Positions 7,848-16,748 of a DNA stretch of 64,000 nt are shown here, one piece after another. The position numbers and the translations under genes were made by a program. How positions within the stretch are numbered: the first letter of the stretch is position 1; each line of letters opens with the position of its first letter. The notes under the pieces were generated by a model. It saw only the letters and a program-made list of their open reading frames with translations. It searched no databases and was not told where the DNA came from. The DNA comes from Crossiella sp. S99.2 (GTDB lineage Bacteria; Actinomycetota; Actinomycetes; Mycobacteriales; Pseudonocardiaceae): contig NZ_JALMDK010000001.1 of the NCBI RefSeq assembly GCF_023094165.1, positions 1-64,000 on the forward strand, read 5' to 3'.

Positions 7848-10027
7848 GCGGCGCGCTCCTGTTTGCCCGAGCGCAGGCGCCGGTACAGCCTGCGGGCCAC
7901 CAGCAGCACCAGGGCCGCGCCCGCGGTGACCGTGATGCCGAGGGTGATCGTGCCGTACGCGGTGGAGATGAGGGTGATCCGGTTGGCCTCGCCGCCGCGG
8001 CCCAGCGGGCTGCCGTTGATCGTCTGCAGCAGGGCGTCCACGCTGAACTGGCCACCACGGGTGATCTCGGTGGGCACCCGGATCGGCAGGTTGCTGTTCG
8101 CGCCGATGGTCAGGTCGTTGACATCGCTGGTGCGCAGGCCCTGGGTGCTGCTGAAGGTCACCCTGACCTTGATCACCACCGGCAGCTTGTTGCTGATGGT
8201 CAGCGGCAGCGGACTGTCCGAGGAGGCCAGGTAGTACGGGCCGGGCGGGGTGACTATCCGCACCTGGGAGACCAGGTTCTCCAGCTGGTCGCCGACCAGC
8301 GAGCCGGCCGCGCCGCCCGCGGAGCTGTTGCCGCGCCAGGCGCCGGAGGCGGCCCGCACCATGCCCAGGTCCAGCGGGTCGATCAGCGCGGCCGGGGCGG
8401 TGCCCTTGACGCCGTCGCTGCTCATCGCCGCGAGCAGGTCCCTGGACCGGTCGCGCATCGCGCGCAGCTCGCCGGTGGCGGTCGGGGAGATCTCCGCGCC
8501 GGTGGCCTCCACCGGGTAGGTCAGGCCCGCGGTGCGCCCGCCGGCCGCTGCGGCGGCCTGCTCGGTCAGCCCGCGCGGGGTGACCAGCCTGCCGCCGAGC
8601 AGCTGCTGCATGGACTGCAGGAACGCGGTCAGCTCGCCGACCGGGGCCTTCCACCGCCGCGGCGGGGCGACCACCAGCGAGCCGCCGGTCTTGCCCAGCG
8701 CGGTGGCCCGGTACAGCAGCGCGCCCATGCCGTTCTGCAGGTCCAGCGCGCCGTAGGTGGCCGCGCCGGAGGTGGGGGCGCGCGCGCCGCCGAGGGCGTT
8801 GTGCACCAGCGGGTCGATCGGCACCGCGGTGGAGCCCGCGGTCAGCGAGCCCGCCGGGGCGGCCAGTTTGACCGGGGCGGTCACCGTGCGGCCGTCCTGC
8901 AGCCCGCGCTGTTCCAGCAGCAGGTTGCGCCGGCCCAGGTCGGCCAGGGTGCGCTCGTCCAGCACCCCGCCCAGCGGCCACACCATGTCGCTGACGGTCT
9001 GCACCTGGAGCAGCTCGCCGACCGACTTGCTCCGGCTCACCGCCTGTTCCTGCAGGTCGGTGAGCCCGGCCTTGGACAGCGCGACCAGGTCGGCGTCGGC
9101 GAAGGGCAGCGCGAGCACGCAGCGGCCGCGGGCGATGCCCTTGAGCCGCTCCAGCCACTTCTGCGCCGCGGTCGAGCCGGTGCCCTCCACGGTGGTCCGG
9201 CCACTGCGGATGCGGTAGACGCCGCCCGCGGTGTCGGCCATCGCGGCCACCGTCTGCACCAGGTCGGGGTCGATCACCAGGCACAGCGAGCCGGCCAGCG
9301 CCGAACCCGAGGGCGCGGTCTGCTCCACCGCGGAGACCAGCTCGGAGAGCCTGCCGCCGGTGGTCAGCGAGCGGGCCAGGTCGTCGTTGGTCAGCACGGT
9401 GCTGCCGTCGCTGGTGGGCAGGCGCACCGGCTGGTCCACGATCGGCCAGAGCACCGTGGTCGCGGGCGCGTTGGGCGCGGCAGGCAACGAGGCCCCGCCG
9501 GGCACGCCGGTGACCGGCAGCAGGAAGCCGCGGGAGGCGATCCGGGCCCGCTTGCCGAAGTCCGGGGTGCCGTTGATGTTGAACAGCACCGGGTAGACGC
9601 CGGGCGTGGTGATTTGCAGGGTGCTCACCGCCACCTCGACCCTGACCTGCACGCTCTGCCCCGGATCCAGATCGCCCACGTTGCTGAATTTGGGTTCGGC
9701 CCGGTCGGTCGCCACCTCCCCCGCCAGCGCGTCGTTGATCTTGTCTTCGCTGGTCAGCGCGGCGCCGGCCTGCAACCGGACGATCAGGTCGCTGAGCTTG
9801 CGGTCCCCGGTGTTGGTCAGCTTGCCGGACGCGACGATCTTGTTGTCGCCGTCGGCGGTGACCACTCTCGGTTGCAGGGTGTCCAGTTCCAGGGTCGCGG
9901 GCGGGGCCGGCGACGGGCTGGTCGAGGCGGGCTGGGCCCGCACGTCATAGGTTTCCGCCCGCCCGGTGAGGGGCAGGGTCAGCACGGTGCACGCGGCGAC
10001 CGCCGCGACCGTGAACAGCCTCTTCAC
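7844..10027 (-). CDS. DUF6049-like secreted and membrane-anchored protein
   Basis: The 727-residue protein has an N-terminal signal peptide (MKRLF...LTGRA), several beta-rich extracytoplasmic modules (the first with [17 protein letters not shown], an alpha-macroglobulin or CARDB-like look) and a C-terminal membrane helix followed by [12 protein letters not shown]. Homologous proteins sit between the nudix gene and murJ in many actinobacteria (Rv3909 in M. tuberculosis). No enzymatic motif is visible. It overlaps the nudix gene upstream and murJ downstream by four bases each, so the three are translationally coupled and a role in envelope assembly is likely but unproven. Confidence 0.8.
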   Translation of the reverse strand: MKRLFTVAAVAACTVLTLPLTGRAETYDVRAQPASTSPSPAPPATLELDTLQPRVVTADGDNKIVASGKLTNTGDRKLSDLIVRLQAGAALTSEDKINDALAGEVATDRAEPKFSNVGDLDPGQSVQVRVEVAVSTLQITTPGVYPVLFNINGTPDFGKRARIASRGFLLPVTGVPGGASLPAAPNAPATTVLWPIVDQPVRLPTSDGSTVLTNDDLARSLTTGGRLSELVSAVEQTAPSGSALAGSLCLVIDPDLVQTVAAMADTAGGVYRIRSGRTTVEGTGSTAAQKWLERLKGIARGRCVLALPFADADLVALSKAGLTDLQEQAVSRSKSVGELLQVQTVSDMVWPLGGVLDERTLADLGRRNLLLEQRGLQDGRTVTAPVKLAAPAGSLTAGSTAVPIDPLVHNALGGARAPTSGAATYGALDLQNGMGALLYRATALGKTGGSLVVAPPRRWKAPVGELTAFLQSMQQLLGGRLVTPRGLTEQAAAAAGGRTAGLTYPVEATGAEISPTATGELRAMRDRSRDLLAAMSSDGVKGTAPAALIDPLDLGMVRAASGAWRGNSSAGGAAGSLVGDQLENLVSQVRIVTPPGPYYLASSDSPLPLTISNKLPVVIKVRVTFSSTQGLRTSDVNDLTIGANSNLPIRVPTEITRGGQFSVDALLQTINGSPLGRGGEANRITLISTAYGTITLGITVTAGAALVLLVARRLYRRLRSGKQERAA

Positions 10028-10545
10028 GCCGGCTCCGAAGTCTCACTGGGCGCGCGCACGCGTTCGACCGCCTTGCGCACCAGGCGGCGTTCATCCACGT
10101 AGGCCAGCAGCCCATCCAGTTCACCCAGCGGCACCCACGCCACTTCGGTGACCTCCACGTCCTCGTCGGAAAGCTCTCCGCCCACCGCCTCCAGCAGGAA
10201 GTGGTGCACGGTCTTGTGCACTCGCCGGTCCTCGGCGACGAACCAGTAGTCGATCGCCCCGAGCACGGCCAGCACCCGGCCACGGATGCCGGTCTCCTCG
10301 GCGACCTCGCGGACGGCCGCTTCTTCGGCGGTCTCACCCTGCTCGATGTGGCCCTTGGGCAGCGACCACAACAGCCGTCCTTTTCGATCAAGTCTGCCAA
10401 TGAGCGCAGCGTGCTCGCGCGCGGCATCCACAACCAGCCCGCCGGCCGACACCTCATCCACCGTACGCAGCCGTTTTCCCCGCTGGCGCCTGGTCCGTCT
10501 GCCCGGTGCGGCGCCACCGGTGCTGCCGGAGGACGACGGGGGCAT
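10024..10545 (-). CDS. NUDIX hydrolase (MutT4-like)
   Basis: This 173-residue protein contains a complete Nudix box at residues 65-87 (GX5EX7REVAEETGI), so it should hydrolyse nucleoside-diphosphate derivatives with Mg2+. The N-terminal 28 residues are basic and low complexity. The ATG at 10545 lies seven bases after TACCAT (10558-10553), with no Shine-Dalgarno, suggesting a leaderless mRNA. It is divergent from pcnA (35 bases apart) and overlaps the downstream DUF6049-like gene. M. tuberculosis mutT4 (Rv3908) occupies the same place. Confidence 0.88.
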   Translation of the reverse strand: MPPSSSGSTGGAAPGRRTRRQRGKRLRTVDEVSAGGLVVDAAREHAALIGRLDRKGRLLWSLPKGHIEQGETAEEAAVREVAEETGIRGRVLAVLGAIDYWFVAEDRRVHKTVHHFLLEAVGGELSDEDVEVTEVAWVPLGELDGLLAYVDERRLVRKAVERVRAPSETSEPA

Positions 10546-10580
10546 GGCGCCGATGGTAGTGCGACGTAGGCTGGCTCCTC

Positions 10581-12062
10581 GTGTCCAGCACCTCTGTACC
10601 GGCCCAGCCGAACCAGGTCGACCCCGCTCGCGGCGCGCAGCAGAATGCGGTCGTGGAACTCATGCGGATCGCCCCGGTCGCCGACGAACTCGCCCAGCGG
10701 TTCGCCGCCGCGGGTCACCGGCTGTACCTGGTCGGCGGCAGCGTCCGGGACGCGCTGCTGGGACGGCCGCTGACCGACCTGGACTTCACCACCGACGCGC
10801 GGCCGGAGCAGGTGCGCGCGCTGCTGACCGGGTGGGCGGAGGCGATCTGGGACACCGGCATCGCCTTCGGCACCCTGGGCGCGGTCAAGCACGGGGCCAC
10901 GGTGGAGATCACCACCTTCCGCGCGGACAGCTACGACCGGGTCGGGCGCAACCCCGAGGTGGTCTTCGGCGAGACCATCGAGGCCGACCTGGTGCGCCGG
11001 GACTTCACCGTGAACGCGATGGCGGTCCAGCTGCCCGCGAAGACCTTCGTCGACCCGCATGACGGGGCCGCCGCGCTGGTGGCCCGGATGCTGGACACCC
11101 CGGCCACGCCGGAGGAGTCCTTCGCCGACGACCCGCTGCGGATGCTGCGGGCCTGCCGGTTCGTCGCCCAGCTCGGCTTCGCGGTGGCGCCGCGGGTGCT
11201 GACCGCGATGCGCGAGATGGCCGGTGAGATCCAGCGGATCACCGCCGAGCGGGTGCAGGCCGAGCTGTCCAAGCTGCTCTGCGGGGCGCAGCCGCGGCGC
11301 GGGCTGGAGCTGCTGGTGGACACCGGGCTGGCCGAGTTCGTGCTGCCGGAGGTGCCCGCGATGCGGCTGGCCATCGACGAGCACCACCAGCACAAGGACG
11401 TCTACCAGCACTCGCTGGTGGTGCTGGAGCAGGCGATCGCGCTGGAGGATCCGGACAACTCGCCGGACCTGGTGCTGCGGCTGGCCGCGCTGCTGCACGA
11501 CATCGGCAAGCCGGACACCCGGCGGTTCGAGCCCGGCGGCGGGGTCAGCTTCCACCACCACGAGGTGGTCGGCGCGAAGATGGCGCGCAAGCGGCTGCGC
11601 GCGCTGAAATATTCCAAGGAGATCACCGAGGCGGTGGCCCAGCTCGTCTACCTGCACCTGCGCTTCCACGGCTACGGCAAGGGCGAGTGGACCGACTCCG
11701 CGGTGCGCCGCTACGTCACCGACGCGGGTCCGATGCTGAGCAGGCTGCACAAGCTGGTGCGCGCGGACTGCACCACCCGCAACAAGCGCAAGGCAGCCGC
11801 GCTGCAGCGCACCTACGACGACCTGGAAGTCCGGATCGACCGGATCGCGGCCGAGGAGGACCTGCGCCGGGTGCGGCCGGACCTGGACGGCAACGCGATC
11901 ATGGAGCTGCTCGGGCTGCCGCCGGGTCCGCTGGTGGGCAAGGCGTGGACCTTCCTCAAGGAGCTGCGGCTGGACCGCGGTCCGCTGGCGCCCGAAGAGG
12001 CAGAGACCGAGCTGCTCGCATGGGCAAAGGAACAGGGCTTGCAACCACCTGATCGGGGCTAG
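10581..12062 (+). CDS. pcnA: CCA tRNA nucleotidyltransferase / poly(A) polymerase family with HD domain
   Basis: The 493-residue enzyme has the class II nucleotidyltransferase signature GGSVRD (52-57) and the metal-binding DLD (66-68), an RNA-binding middle region, and an HD phosphohydrolase domain with HDIGKP near residue 305. Actinobacterial members add CCA to tRNA 3' ends. The GTG at 10581 lies eight bases after TAGGCT (10567-10572), so the transcript probably has almost no leader. It diverges from the nudix gene; the two promoters share the 35-base gap. Confidence 0.93.
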   Translation: MSSTSVPAQPNQVDPARGAQQNAVVELMRIAPVADELAQRFAAAGHRLYLVGGSVRDALLGRPLTDLDFTTDARPEQVRALLTGWAEAIWDTGIAFGTLGAVKHGATVEITTFRADSYDRVGRNPEVVFGETIEADLVRRDFTVNAMAVQLPAKTFVDPHDGAAALVARMLDTPATPEESFADDPLRMLRACRFVAQLGFAVAPRVLTAMREMAGEIQRITAERVQAELSKLLCGAQPRRGLELLVDTGLAEFVLPEVPAMRLAIDEHHQHKDVYQHSLVVLEQAIALEDPDNSPDLVLRLAALLHDIGKPDTRRFEPGGGVSFHHHEVVGAKMARKRLRALKYSKEITEAVAQLVYLHLRFHGYGKGEWTDSAVRRYVTDAGPMLSRLHKLVRADCTTRNKRKAAALQRTYDDLEVRIDRIAAEEDLRRVRPDLDGNAIMELLGLPPGPLVGKAWTFLKELRLDRGPLAPEEAETELLAWAKEQGLQPPDRG

Positions 12063-12080
12063 TTTCTGCCGGTTCAGTTG

Positions 12081-12110
12081 CCCCTTCGCTACGTTGGGTA
12101 GCGAAAGGGG
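12081..12110 (+). terminator. Hairpin at the end of pcnA that also covers the next gene's ribosome site
   Basis: CCCCTTCGCT (12081-12090) pairs with AGCGAAAGGGG (12100-12110) with one bulged A and a nine-base loop. There is no T run, so it is a weak terminator candidate. The purine-rich AAAGGGGG that would serve as the Shine-Dalgarno for the GTG at 12116 lies in the 3' arm. Confidence 0.5.
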
Positions 12111-12115
12111 GCACG

Positions 12116-12490
12116 GTGAAAATCTTGGGAAAAACCCTGTTCGGGCTGGTCACGGTAGGTGTGGTGGTAACGGGGTGCAGTACGCCACCACCCCGGGAAA
12201 CAGTCACGGTGACGGCGACCCAGCCACCGGTAAACCCGTCGCCAACCTCGGCGACTCGCGGTAAGACGGTGGCGGTGCCGAACGTGGTCGGCATGGTGCA
12301 CCAGCAGGCGCAGGACACCATGCAAGCCGCTGGCCTGCGCAATCTCGCTGAGGAAGACGCCACCGGGCGTGGCAGGCTGCTGCTCAACGACCGGAACTGG
12401 AAGGTCGTGAGTCAGGAACCGGCCGCGGGCACGGTGGTGGCGCTGGACACGAGGATCCTGTTGAAGTCCAAGAAGGACGGTGACAGATAA
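12116..12490 (+). CDS. Small lipoprotein with one PASTA domain
   Basis: The 124-residue product begins with a lipoprotein signal peptide ending in a lipobox-like VVTGC (Cys at about residue 22). A Thr/Pro-rich spacer follows, then a single PASTA domain (about residues 52-122, with VPNVVGM at its start and the SQEPAAGT core). PASTA domains bind muropeptides or lipid II in PknB-type kinases and PBPs; a free single-PASTA lipoprotein could be an envelope sensor or decoy, which is inference. GTG start at 12116. Confidence 0.8.
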   Translation: MKILGKTLFGLVTVGVVVTGCSTPPPRETVTVTATQPPVNPSPTSATRGKTVAVPNVVGMVHQQAQDTMQAAGLRNLAEEDATGRGRLLLNDRNWKVVSQEPAAGTVVALDTRILLKSKKDGDR

Positions 12491-12577
12491 CGCGTTCAGC
12501 GGTTAGCGGGACGACAGGCCCGTCGGTCACCATGTGTGCTGGAGGGATCTCGTAACGCAGGGGCATGGGGGTGCGCC

Positions 12578-12997
12578 GTGTACAGGGTGTTGGTGAGTGC
12601 GGACGACCTGATAGTCGGGTTCGGGCTGCGGAGCATGGTGTCCGCGGGGGCGGACCTGATCTTGGTCGATGAGGGGGACCGGGCCGACGTGGTGCTGGCC
12701 GACCTGCCGGACCTGTCCGAGTGGCGGCTGACCAAACTGGCCAGGCTGACCACCAGGACGCCGGTGGTGGCGCTGCTCGGGGTGGCCAGGGTGCATCAGG
12801 CGATCGGCCTGTTGCGGCAGGGGTTCCAGGGGATTCTCTTCCACGAGACCTACACGCCGGAGAGCCTGGCCACGGCAGCCCGTGCCGCGGCCGAGGGCAA
12901 CCGGGTGCTGGACCCGCTGCTGGCGGTGCCTTCGCTGCCCGGTCCGCGTCAGCCCGACTCGCGGCCGGTGGCCCCGGTCCGGCTGGCCTGCGCCTGA
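12578..12997 (+). CDS. Orphan response-regulator receiver-like protein without output domain
   Basis: The product is about 139 residues. Its beta/alpha pattern (YRVLVSADD, LVDEGDRADVVLADLPD, TPVVALLGVA, GILFHE, ESLATAARAAAEG) follows the receiver fold of NarL/FixJ response regulators, and the last helix resembles the receiver end of LuxR-type regulators. No helix-turn-helix follows: it stops in a Pro-rich tail. The usual phosphoacceptor aspartate region reads VVLADLPD, so phosphorylation is possible but uncertain. GTG at 12578 gives the best domain start; GTG at 12536 is an alternative. Its 3' end overlaps the convergent MFS gene by 49 bases. Confidence 0.65.
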   Translation: MYRVLVSADDLIVGFGLRSMVSAGADLILVDEGDRADVVLADLPDLSEWRLTKLARLTTRTPVVALLGVARVHQAIGLLRQGFQGILFHETYTPESLATAARAAAEGNRVLDPLLAVPSLPGPRQPDSRPVAPVRLACA

Positions 12998-14304
12998 CCA
13001 CGGCGCTCGACCAGCAGGTAGCAGACCGTCCCGATCAGGTAGACCACGACGACGCCGAGCATCACGCCGGTGGAGTGGCCGTCGGCGGGCACCAGCAAGG
13101 CAACGGTGCCCGCCGAGACCACCATGCTCACGTTGAACAAGGTGTCGTAGAGGGCGAAGACCCGGCCGCGGGTCTCATCGCCGATATCGCGCTGCGCGGC
13201 CGCGTCCACGCACAGCTTGACCACCTGGCCGGCGCCGATGATCAGGAACGAGGACAGCAGCAGCGCGGGCAGCGACAGGGTCAGGGTGAGCACCAGCTGG
13301 GTCAGCGCGGCCAGCACCAGCGAGCCGGTGATGGTGGCCCGGCGGCCGACCTTGGCCACCAGCGGCGGGGTGACGAAGGCGGCGGCCAGGATGCTCGCGC
13401 CGCCGGCCAGCGCGATCACGCCGACCCCGCCCATGCCCGAGGGCAGCCAGCCCACGTCGTGGAAGGAGTTGCGCAGCAGCAGCACGCCGAGCAGCACCAG
13501 TGCGCCGTAGGCCAGCCGGTGCGCGACCAGCGCGACGAACCCGGCGGCCACGCTGGTGGTGCGGGCGGCCGCCCTGGCCCCGTCGATCAGGCCGTGCGCG
13601 ATCGCGACCAGCGCCCTGGACGGTTCGTTGACCTCGTCCGGGCCGAGCTGGCCGCGCCGGAAGCCGAGCATGATCAGCGCCGCGCCGATCGAGCCGAGCA
13701 CCGCGATCGCGGTGACTGTGCCGGAACCCGCGTCCCCGGCGCCGAGCAGGGCGCGCAGGCCGATCGCGCTGCCCGCGCCGACCACGGCCATGCCCGCGCC
13801 CAGGGTGGCGGCCACCGCGTTCGCCTCGACCAGGTCCTCCTTGGGCACCAGGTGCGGCAGCGAGGCGGACAGTCCGGCCAGCATGAACCGGCTCACGCCC
13901 AGGGTGAGCAGCGCGGCCACGTAGAGCGCGGGGCCGGTCAGTCCGCTCAGCACGGCCACCGCGGTGACCAGCACCAGCACCCCGCGGATCACGTTGGACA
14001 GCAACAACACCTGCCTGCGGTCCCAGCGGTCCAGCAGCGCGCCGGCGAACGGGCCGACCACCGAGTAGGGCAGGAAGATCACCGCGAACCCGGCGGCCGC
14101 GGCCAGTGGGTCGGCCGCGCGCTCGGGGTTGAACAGCACCGCGCTGCCCAGTCCGGCCTGGAAGACGCCATCGCCCCACTGAGCGGTGATCTTGACGCCG
14201 AGCAGGCGGAAGAACCCGGGATTGGTCAGGAGATGGCGCAGGCCGGCCCGTGCCTTGTGCGGGGTCTGGCCGCCACCGGCCACGCTGTCTTCGGCCGTCT
14301 GCAC
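12949..14304 (-). CDS. Major facilitator superfamily transporter
   Basis: The product is about 451 residues with twelve predicted membrane helices and the MFS loop-2/3 motif GALLDRWDRRQVLLL. It has the look of a drug or metabolite exporter of the MFS_3 type. The GTG at 14304 is chosen because TACCCT (14316-14311) lies six bases upstream, fitting a leaderless start; the frame is open to a GTG at 14382. It diverges from yqgE, and its 3' end runs 49 bases into the convergent receiver-like gene. Substrate unknown. Confidence 0.82.
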   Translation of the reverse strand: MQTAEDSVAGGGQTPHKARAGLRHLLTNPGFFRLLGVKITAQWGDGVFQAGLGSAVLFNPERAADPLAAAAGFAVIFLPYSVVGPFAGALLDRWDRRQVLLLSNVIRGVLVLVTAVAVLSGLTGPALYVAALLTLGVSRFMLAGLSASLPHLVPKEDLVEANAVAATLGAGMAVVGAGSAIGLRALLGAGDAGSGTVTAIAVLGSIGAALIMLGFRRGQLGPDEVNEPSRALVAIAHGLIDGARAAARTTSVAAGFVALVAHRLAYGALVLLGVLLLRNSFHDVGWLPSGMGGVGVIALAGGASILAAAFVTPPLVAKVGRRATITGSLVLAALTQLVLTLTLSLPALLLSSFLIIGAGQVVKLCVDAAAQRDIGDETRGRVFALYDTLFNVSMVVSAGTVALLVPADGHSTGVMLGVVVVYLIGTVCYLLVERRGQAQASRTGATGRESG

Positions 14305-14420
14305 ACACGCAGGGTACGGGGCCGGGTGCGCACCGCGGCACCCCGGACGGGCACCCCGCACTACCTGGTCTTGACGGCGCACGGTGCGGTGCGGCGAACG
14401 GCGCGGACGCGGGTGGGATC

Positions 14421-15002
14421 ATGTGCGTCGTGTCTTCCGACGCCGAAGTCGAGCCGGGGTCCCTGCTCGTGGCCACCCCTGGGCTGCTTGACCCCAACTT
14501 CCGTCGCACAGTGGTCTACATCATCGACCACCGCGACGAGGGCACGCTCGGCGTCGTGCTGAACCGGCCGAGCGAGGTCGCCGTCCAGGACGTGTTACCT
14601 GGCTGGGCCGCGCACGCCAGCCGCCCGCCCGCGGTCTTCGTCGGCGGTCCGGTGGAGCAGAAGACCGCGCTGTGCCTGGCCAATCTCAAGGCGGGCGAGG
14701 ACATCGACGCCATGGACGGGGTGATCGGCGTCCGCGGCCCGGTGGCCCTGGTCGACCTGGACTCCGACCCGGACGAGCTGGCGCCGCGGATGCGCGGGCT
14801 GCGCGTCTTCGCCGGGTACTCCGGCTGGAGCGAGGGGCAGCTGGAGGACGAGATCGAGCGCGGGGACTGGCTGGTGGTGCCCGCGCTGCCCGATGACGTG
14901 CTCACCCCGCCGCGGGTGGACCTGTGGGGCCGGGTGCTGCGCCGTCAGGGCATGCCGTTGTCGCTGCTGGCCACGCACCCGGTGGACATCAAGAGGAACT
15001 AG
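14421..15002 (+). CDS. UPF0301/YqgE family protein
   Basis: This 193-residue protein carries the family hallmarks GSLLVATPGLLDPNFRRTVVYI near the N-terminus (in two pieces: SLLVATPGLLDP and NFRRTVVYI), GTLGVVLNRPS, FVGGPV and FAGYSGWSEGQLE. The function of YqgE/AlgH proteins is not settled; Rv0038 is the mycobacterial member. Starts at 14421 (ATG) and 14430 (GTG) are both possible and neither has a good ribosome site. The last 14 bases overlap the convergent SdpI-like gene. Confidence 0.88.
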   Translation: MCVVSSDAEVEPGSLLVATPGLLDPNFRRTVVYIIDHRDEGTLGVVLNRPSEVAVQDVLPGWAAHASRPPAVFVGGPVEQKTALCLANLKAGEDIDAMDGVIGVRGPVALVDLDSDPDELAPRMRGLRVFAGYSGWSEGQLEDEIERGDWLVVPALPDDVLTPPRVDLWGRVLRRQGMPLSLLATHPVDIKRN

Positions 15003-15435
15003 CCGCGCCCAGCTTCGAGCAGATCCCGCCGCAGCAGCCGCCGCAACCCTTGGCCGCGGGCTCCGGGTCGGGCAGGGCGTCGGCCGCGCGGTGCCCGAGC
15101 ATGCCGCCGGCCGCGGTGATCAGCACCGCGCCCAGACCGCCCAGGATCAGCAGCGTCAGGTACAGCCCGGCCTCGGTCAGCGGCGCGGTGACCACGCCGG
15201 TCAGCGCCAGCAGCACCCCGGAGACCAGGGTCGGCAGCCCGGCCACCCGGTTGGCCAGCGCGAATGCCTCGTCGCTGCGCATCGAGCGGGCGGTGCGCAC
15301 GCCGACGTAGGCGTTGCGGGCCAGGGAGCCGCGCATGCCGCGCAGGCCGACCACGGCCAGCGCCACCCCGGCGATGACGAGCAGGAAGGTCACGCTGATT
15401 CGCGGCACGATGGCGATGACTGCGAGCTGCTGCAC
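14989..15435 (-). CDS. SdpI-like small membrane protein with cysteine-rich C-terminus
   Basis: The product is about 148 residues with three to four membrane helices and the SdpI-family loop NAYVGVRTARSMRSDEAFALANR. SdpI is the immunity and signal protein against the SdpC toxin in Bacillus, but actinobacterial homologues are uncharacterised. Unusually, the tail reads GCGGCCGGIC, with four cysteines in ten residues, which could bind metal or form disulfides. The start is uncertain: GTG at 15435 is used, with AAGGG very close; GTG at 15408 is possible. It overlaps the 3' end of yqgE by 14 bases. Confidence 0.72.
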   Translation of the reverse strand: MQQLAVIAIVPRISVTFLLVIAGVALAVVGLRGMRGSLARNAYVGVRTARSMRSDEAFALANRVAGLPTLVSGVLLALTGVVTAPLTEAGLYLTLLILGGLGAVLITAAGGMLGHRAADALPDPEPAAKGCGGCCGGICSKLGAASSS

Positions 15436-15510
15436 CCCTTGAGGGTAAGCGCCGTGAATCCGGGACTTGCTCGCTACCTTCTCGTCACCGTTGTGAGGTG
15501 TGCTGCACCC

Positions 15511-16608
15511 ATGTCTGTACGTATCGGCGCCGCCGGTGTGCTCACCGGTGTTCTCGTGCTCGGTCTTGCCGGCCCCGCCATGGCGGAACCCGCAGGTCAG
15601 CGCGTTCGTCTTGTCTCCGAGCAGGTGCTCGGGAAGATCACTTTCCAGGGCACCACGGTCGGCGGCCTCTCCGGCATCGACTACGACCGGCGCACCGGGG
15701 AATGGGTGCTGATCTGCGATGACCGCTCCGACCGGCAGCCGGTCCGCTACTACACCGCGCGCCAGGGCAAGGACGGGTTCGAGCTGACCGGCACCAAGCC
15801 GCTGCTCCGCCCGGACGGCAGCACCTACCCGAAGCTGTCCCTGGACACCCCCGACCCAGAGGAGATCCGGATCGATCCGCTCTCCGGCGACCTGTGGTGG
15901 ACCAGCGAGGGTGACCGGCTGCCGCCGGTGCTCATCGACCCGGCCATCCGCCGGGCGCACCGGGACGGCACCTTCGCCGGTGAGCTGCCGCTGCCGGCCA
16001 ACCTGCACATGTCGGTCGGCGAGCAGGGACCCCGGCGCAACGAGGTGCTGGAAGGGCTGGCCTTCGCCGCGGGCGGTCACCTGGTCGTCTCCACCGTGGA
16101 GGGGCCGCTGATCCAGGACGGGCTCTCCCCCACCCCGGCCGCCGGCGCGCTGGGCCGGATCTCGGTGCAGAACCGGGCCGGGCGGCTGCTGTCCCAGTAC
16201 GCCTACCCGATGGAGAAGGTCTTCGCCGAGCCGGTGCCCGCCGGGGCCTTCGCCAACAACGGCGTGGTGGCGATCCTGCCGGTGGACGAGCACGACCCGC
16301 ACCGGTACCTGGTGCTGGAGCGCTCCTTCGTCACCGGGGTCGGCAACAAGGTGCGGATCTATGAGATCAACACTGCCGGGGCCACCGACGTCAAGAAGAT
16401 CGACTCGTTGGCCGGGGCGGAGTTCCGGCCGGTGCGCAAGAAGCTCATCGCCGACCTCGGCGCCCTCGGTCTGTCCACTGTGGACAACGTGGAGGGGATG
16501 ACCTGGGGACCTCGGCTGCCCACCGGCGAGCGCAGCCTGGTGCTGGTCAGCGATGACAACTTCTCCGCGACGCAGGTCAGCCAGCTGATCACACTCGCGG
16601 TGCGCTAA
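15511..16608 (+). CDS. Secreted esterase-like-activity-of-phytase family protein
   Basis: The 365-residue protein has a Sec signal peptide (cleaved after AGPAMA) and a domain with GGLSGIDYDRRTGEWVLICDDRSD, PDPEEIRIDP and EGLAFAAGGHLVVSTVEG blocks, typical of the phytase-like beta-propeller family PF13449. Members are secreted proteins sometimes linked to phosphoester metabolism; the actual substrate is unknown. ATG at 15511. The promoter and leader for leuS begin in its last codons. Confidence 0.82.
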   Translation: MSVRIGAAGVLTGVLVLGLAGPAMAEPAGQRVRLVSEQVLGKITFQGTTVGGLSGIDYDRRTGEWVLICDDRSDRQPVRYYTARQGKDGFELTGTKPLLRPDGSTYPKLSLDTPDPEEIRIDPLSGDLWWTSEGDRLPPVLIDPAIRRAHRDGTFAGELPLPANLHMSVGEQGPRRNEVLEGLAFAAGGHLVVSTVEGPLIQDGLSPTPAAGALGRISVQNRAGRLLSQYAYPMEKVFAEPVPAGAFANNGVVAILPVDEHDPHRYLVLERSFVTGVGNKVRIYEINTAGATDVKKIDSLAGAEFRPVRKKLIADLGALGLSTVDNVEGMTWGPRLPTGERSLVLVSDDNFSATQVSQLITLAVR

Positions 16609-16611
16609 CCT
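16606..16611 (+). promoter_or_regulatory. -10 element for the leuS leader transcript
   Basis: TAACCT lies seven bases before the GTG of the leader peptide at 16619, which would place transcription start at or next to the start codon. It overlaps the stop codon of the upstream gene. No convincing -35 was seen. Confidence 0.45.
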
Positions 16612-16618
16612 GATAGGC

Positions 16619-16657
16619 GTGAGCACGGCCCACCTGCTTCTTAGCCAGCCGCGCTGA
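16619..16657 (+). CDS. Leucine-rich leader peptide of the leuS attenuator
   Basis: A 12-codon reading frame, [12 protein letters not shown], starts with GTG and ends with TGA at 16655-16657. Three consecutive Leu codons (CTG CTT CTT, 16634-16642) include two CTT codons, which are rare in the CTG-dominated genes around it. It has no Shine-Dalgarno and is probably leaderless. Ribosome stalling at these codons when leucyl-tRNA is scarce would report leucine charging to the hairpins that follow and so to leuS. Confidence 0.72.
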   Translation: MSTAHLLLSQPR

Positions 16658-16679
16658 CCGACTCTCCGGTCCGCGCGGC
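16648..16679 (+). promoter_or_regulatory. Hairpin 1 of the leuS leader
   Basis: GCCGCGC (16648-16654) and GACCG (16656-16660) pair with CGGTC (16667-16671) and GCGCGGC (16673-16679) to form a long stem that includes the leader stop codon. A ribosome stalled on the Leu codons would cover its 5' arm. I could not find an obvious competing antiterminator helix. Confidence 0.6.
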
Positions 16680-16713
16680 AACCCCTCATGCCCTCCCGGG
16701 CTGAGGGGTTTTT
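16680..16713 (+). terminator. Intrinsic terminator in front of leuS
   Basis: AACCCCTCA (16680-16688) pairs with TGAGGGGTT (16702-16710), with an inner GCCC/GGGC extension, followed by TTTTT (16709-16713). It stands between the leader peptide and the leuS start and is the attenuator's switchable element. Confidence 0.75.
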
Positions 16714-16748
16714 GGTTGTCAGGGGCAGGCAAACGCAGAGGACATGAC

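Noticed and set aside
7848..9284. A 1029-codon N-terminal extension of murJ
   Set aside because: The extra part lies in another frame of the DUF6049-like gene; the MurJ family starts near 7847, where a ribosome site and GTGA overlap exist.
9945..12044. Open frame of 699 codons antisense to pcnA
   Set aside because: Overlaps two well-supported genes and contains no recognisable domain.
16473..16485. Palindrome GTCCACTGTGGAC, also seen with small changes near 47076, 47961 and 60634
   Set aside because: Copies are mostly inside coding sequence and can arise from frequent Ser-Thr-Val-Asp type codons; no consistent context.
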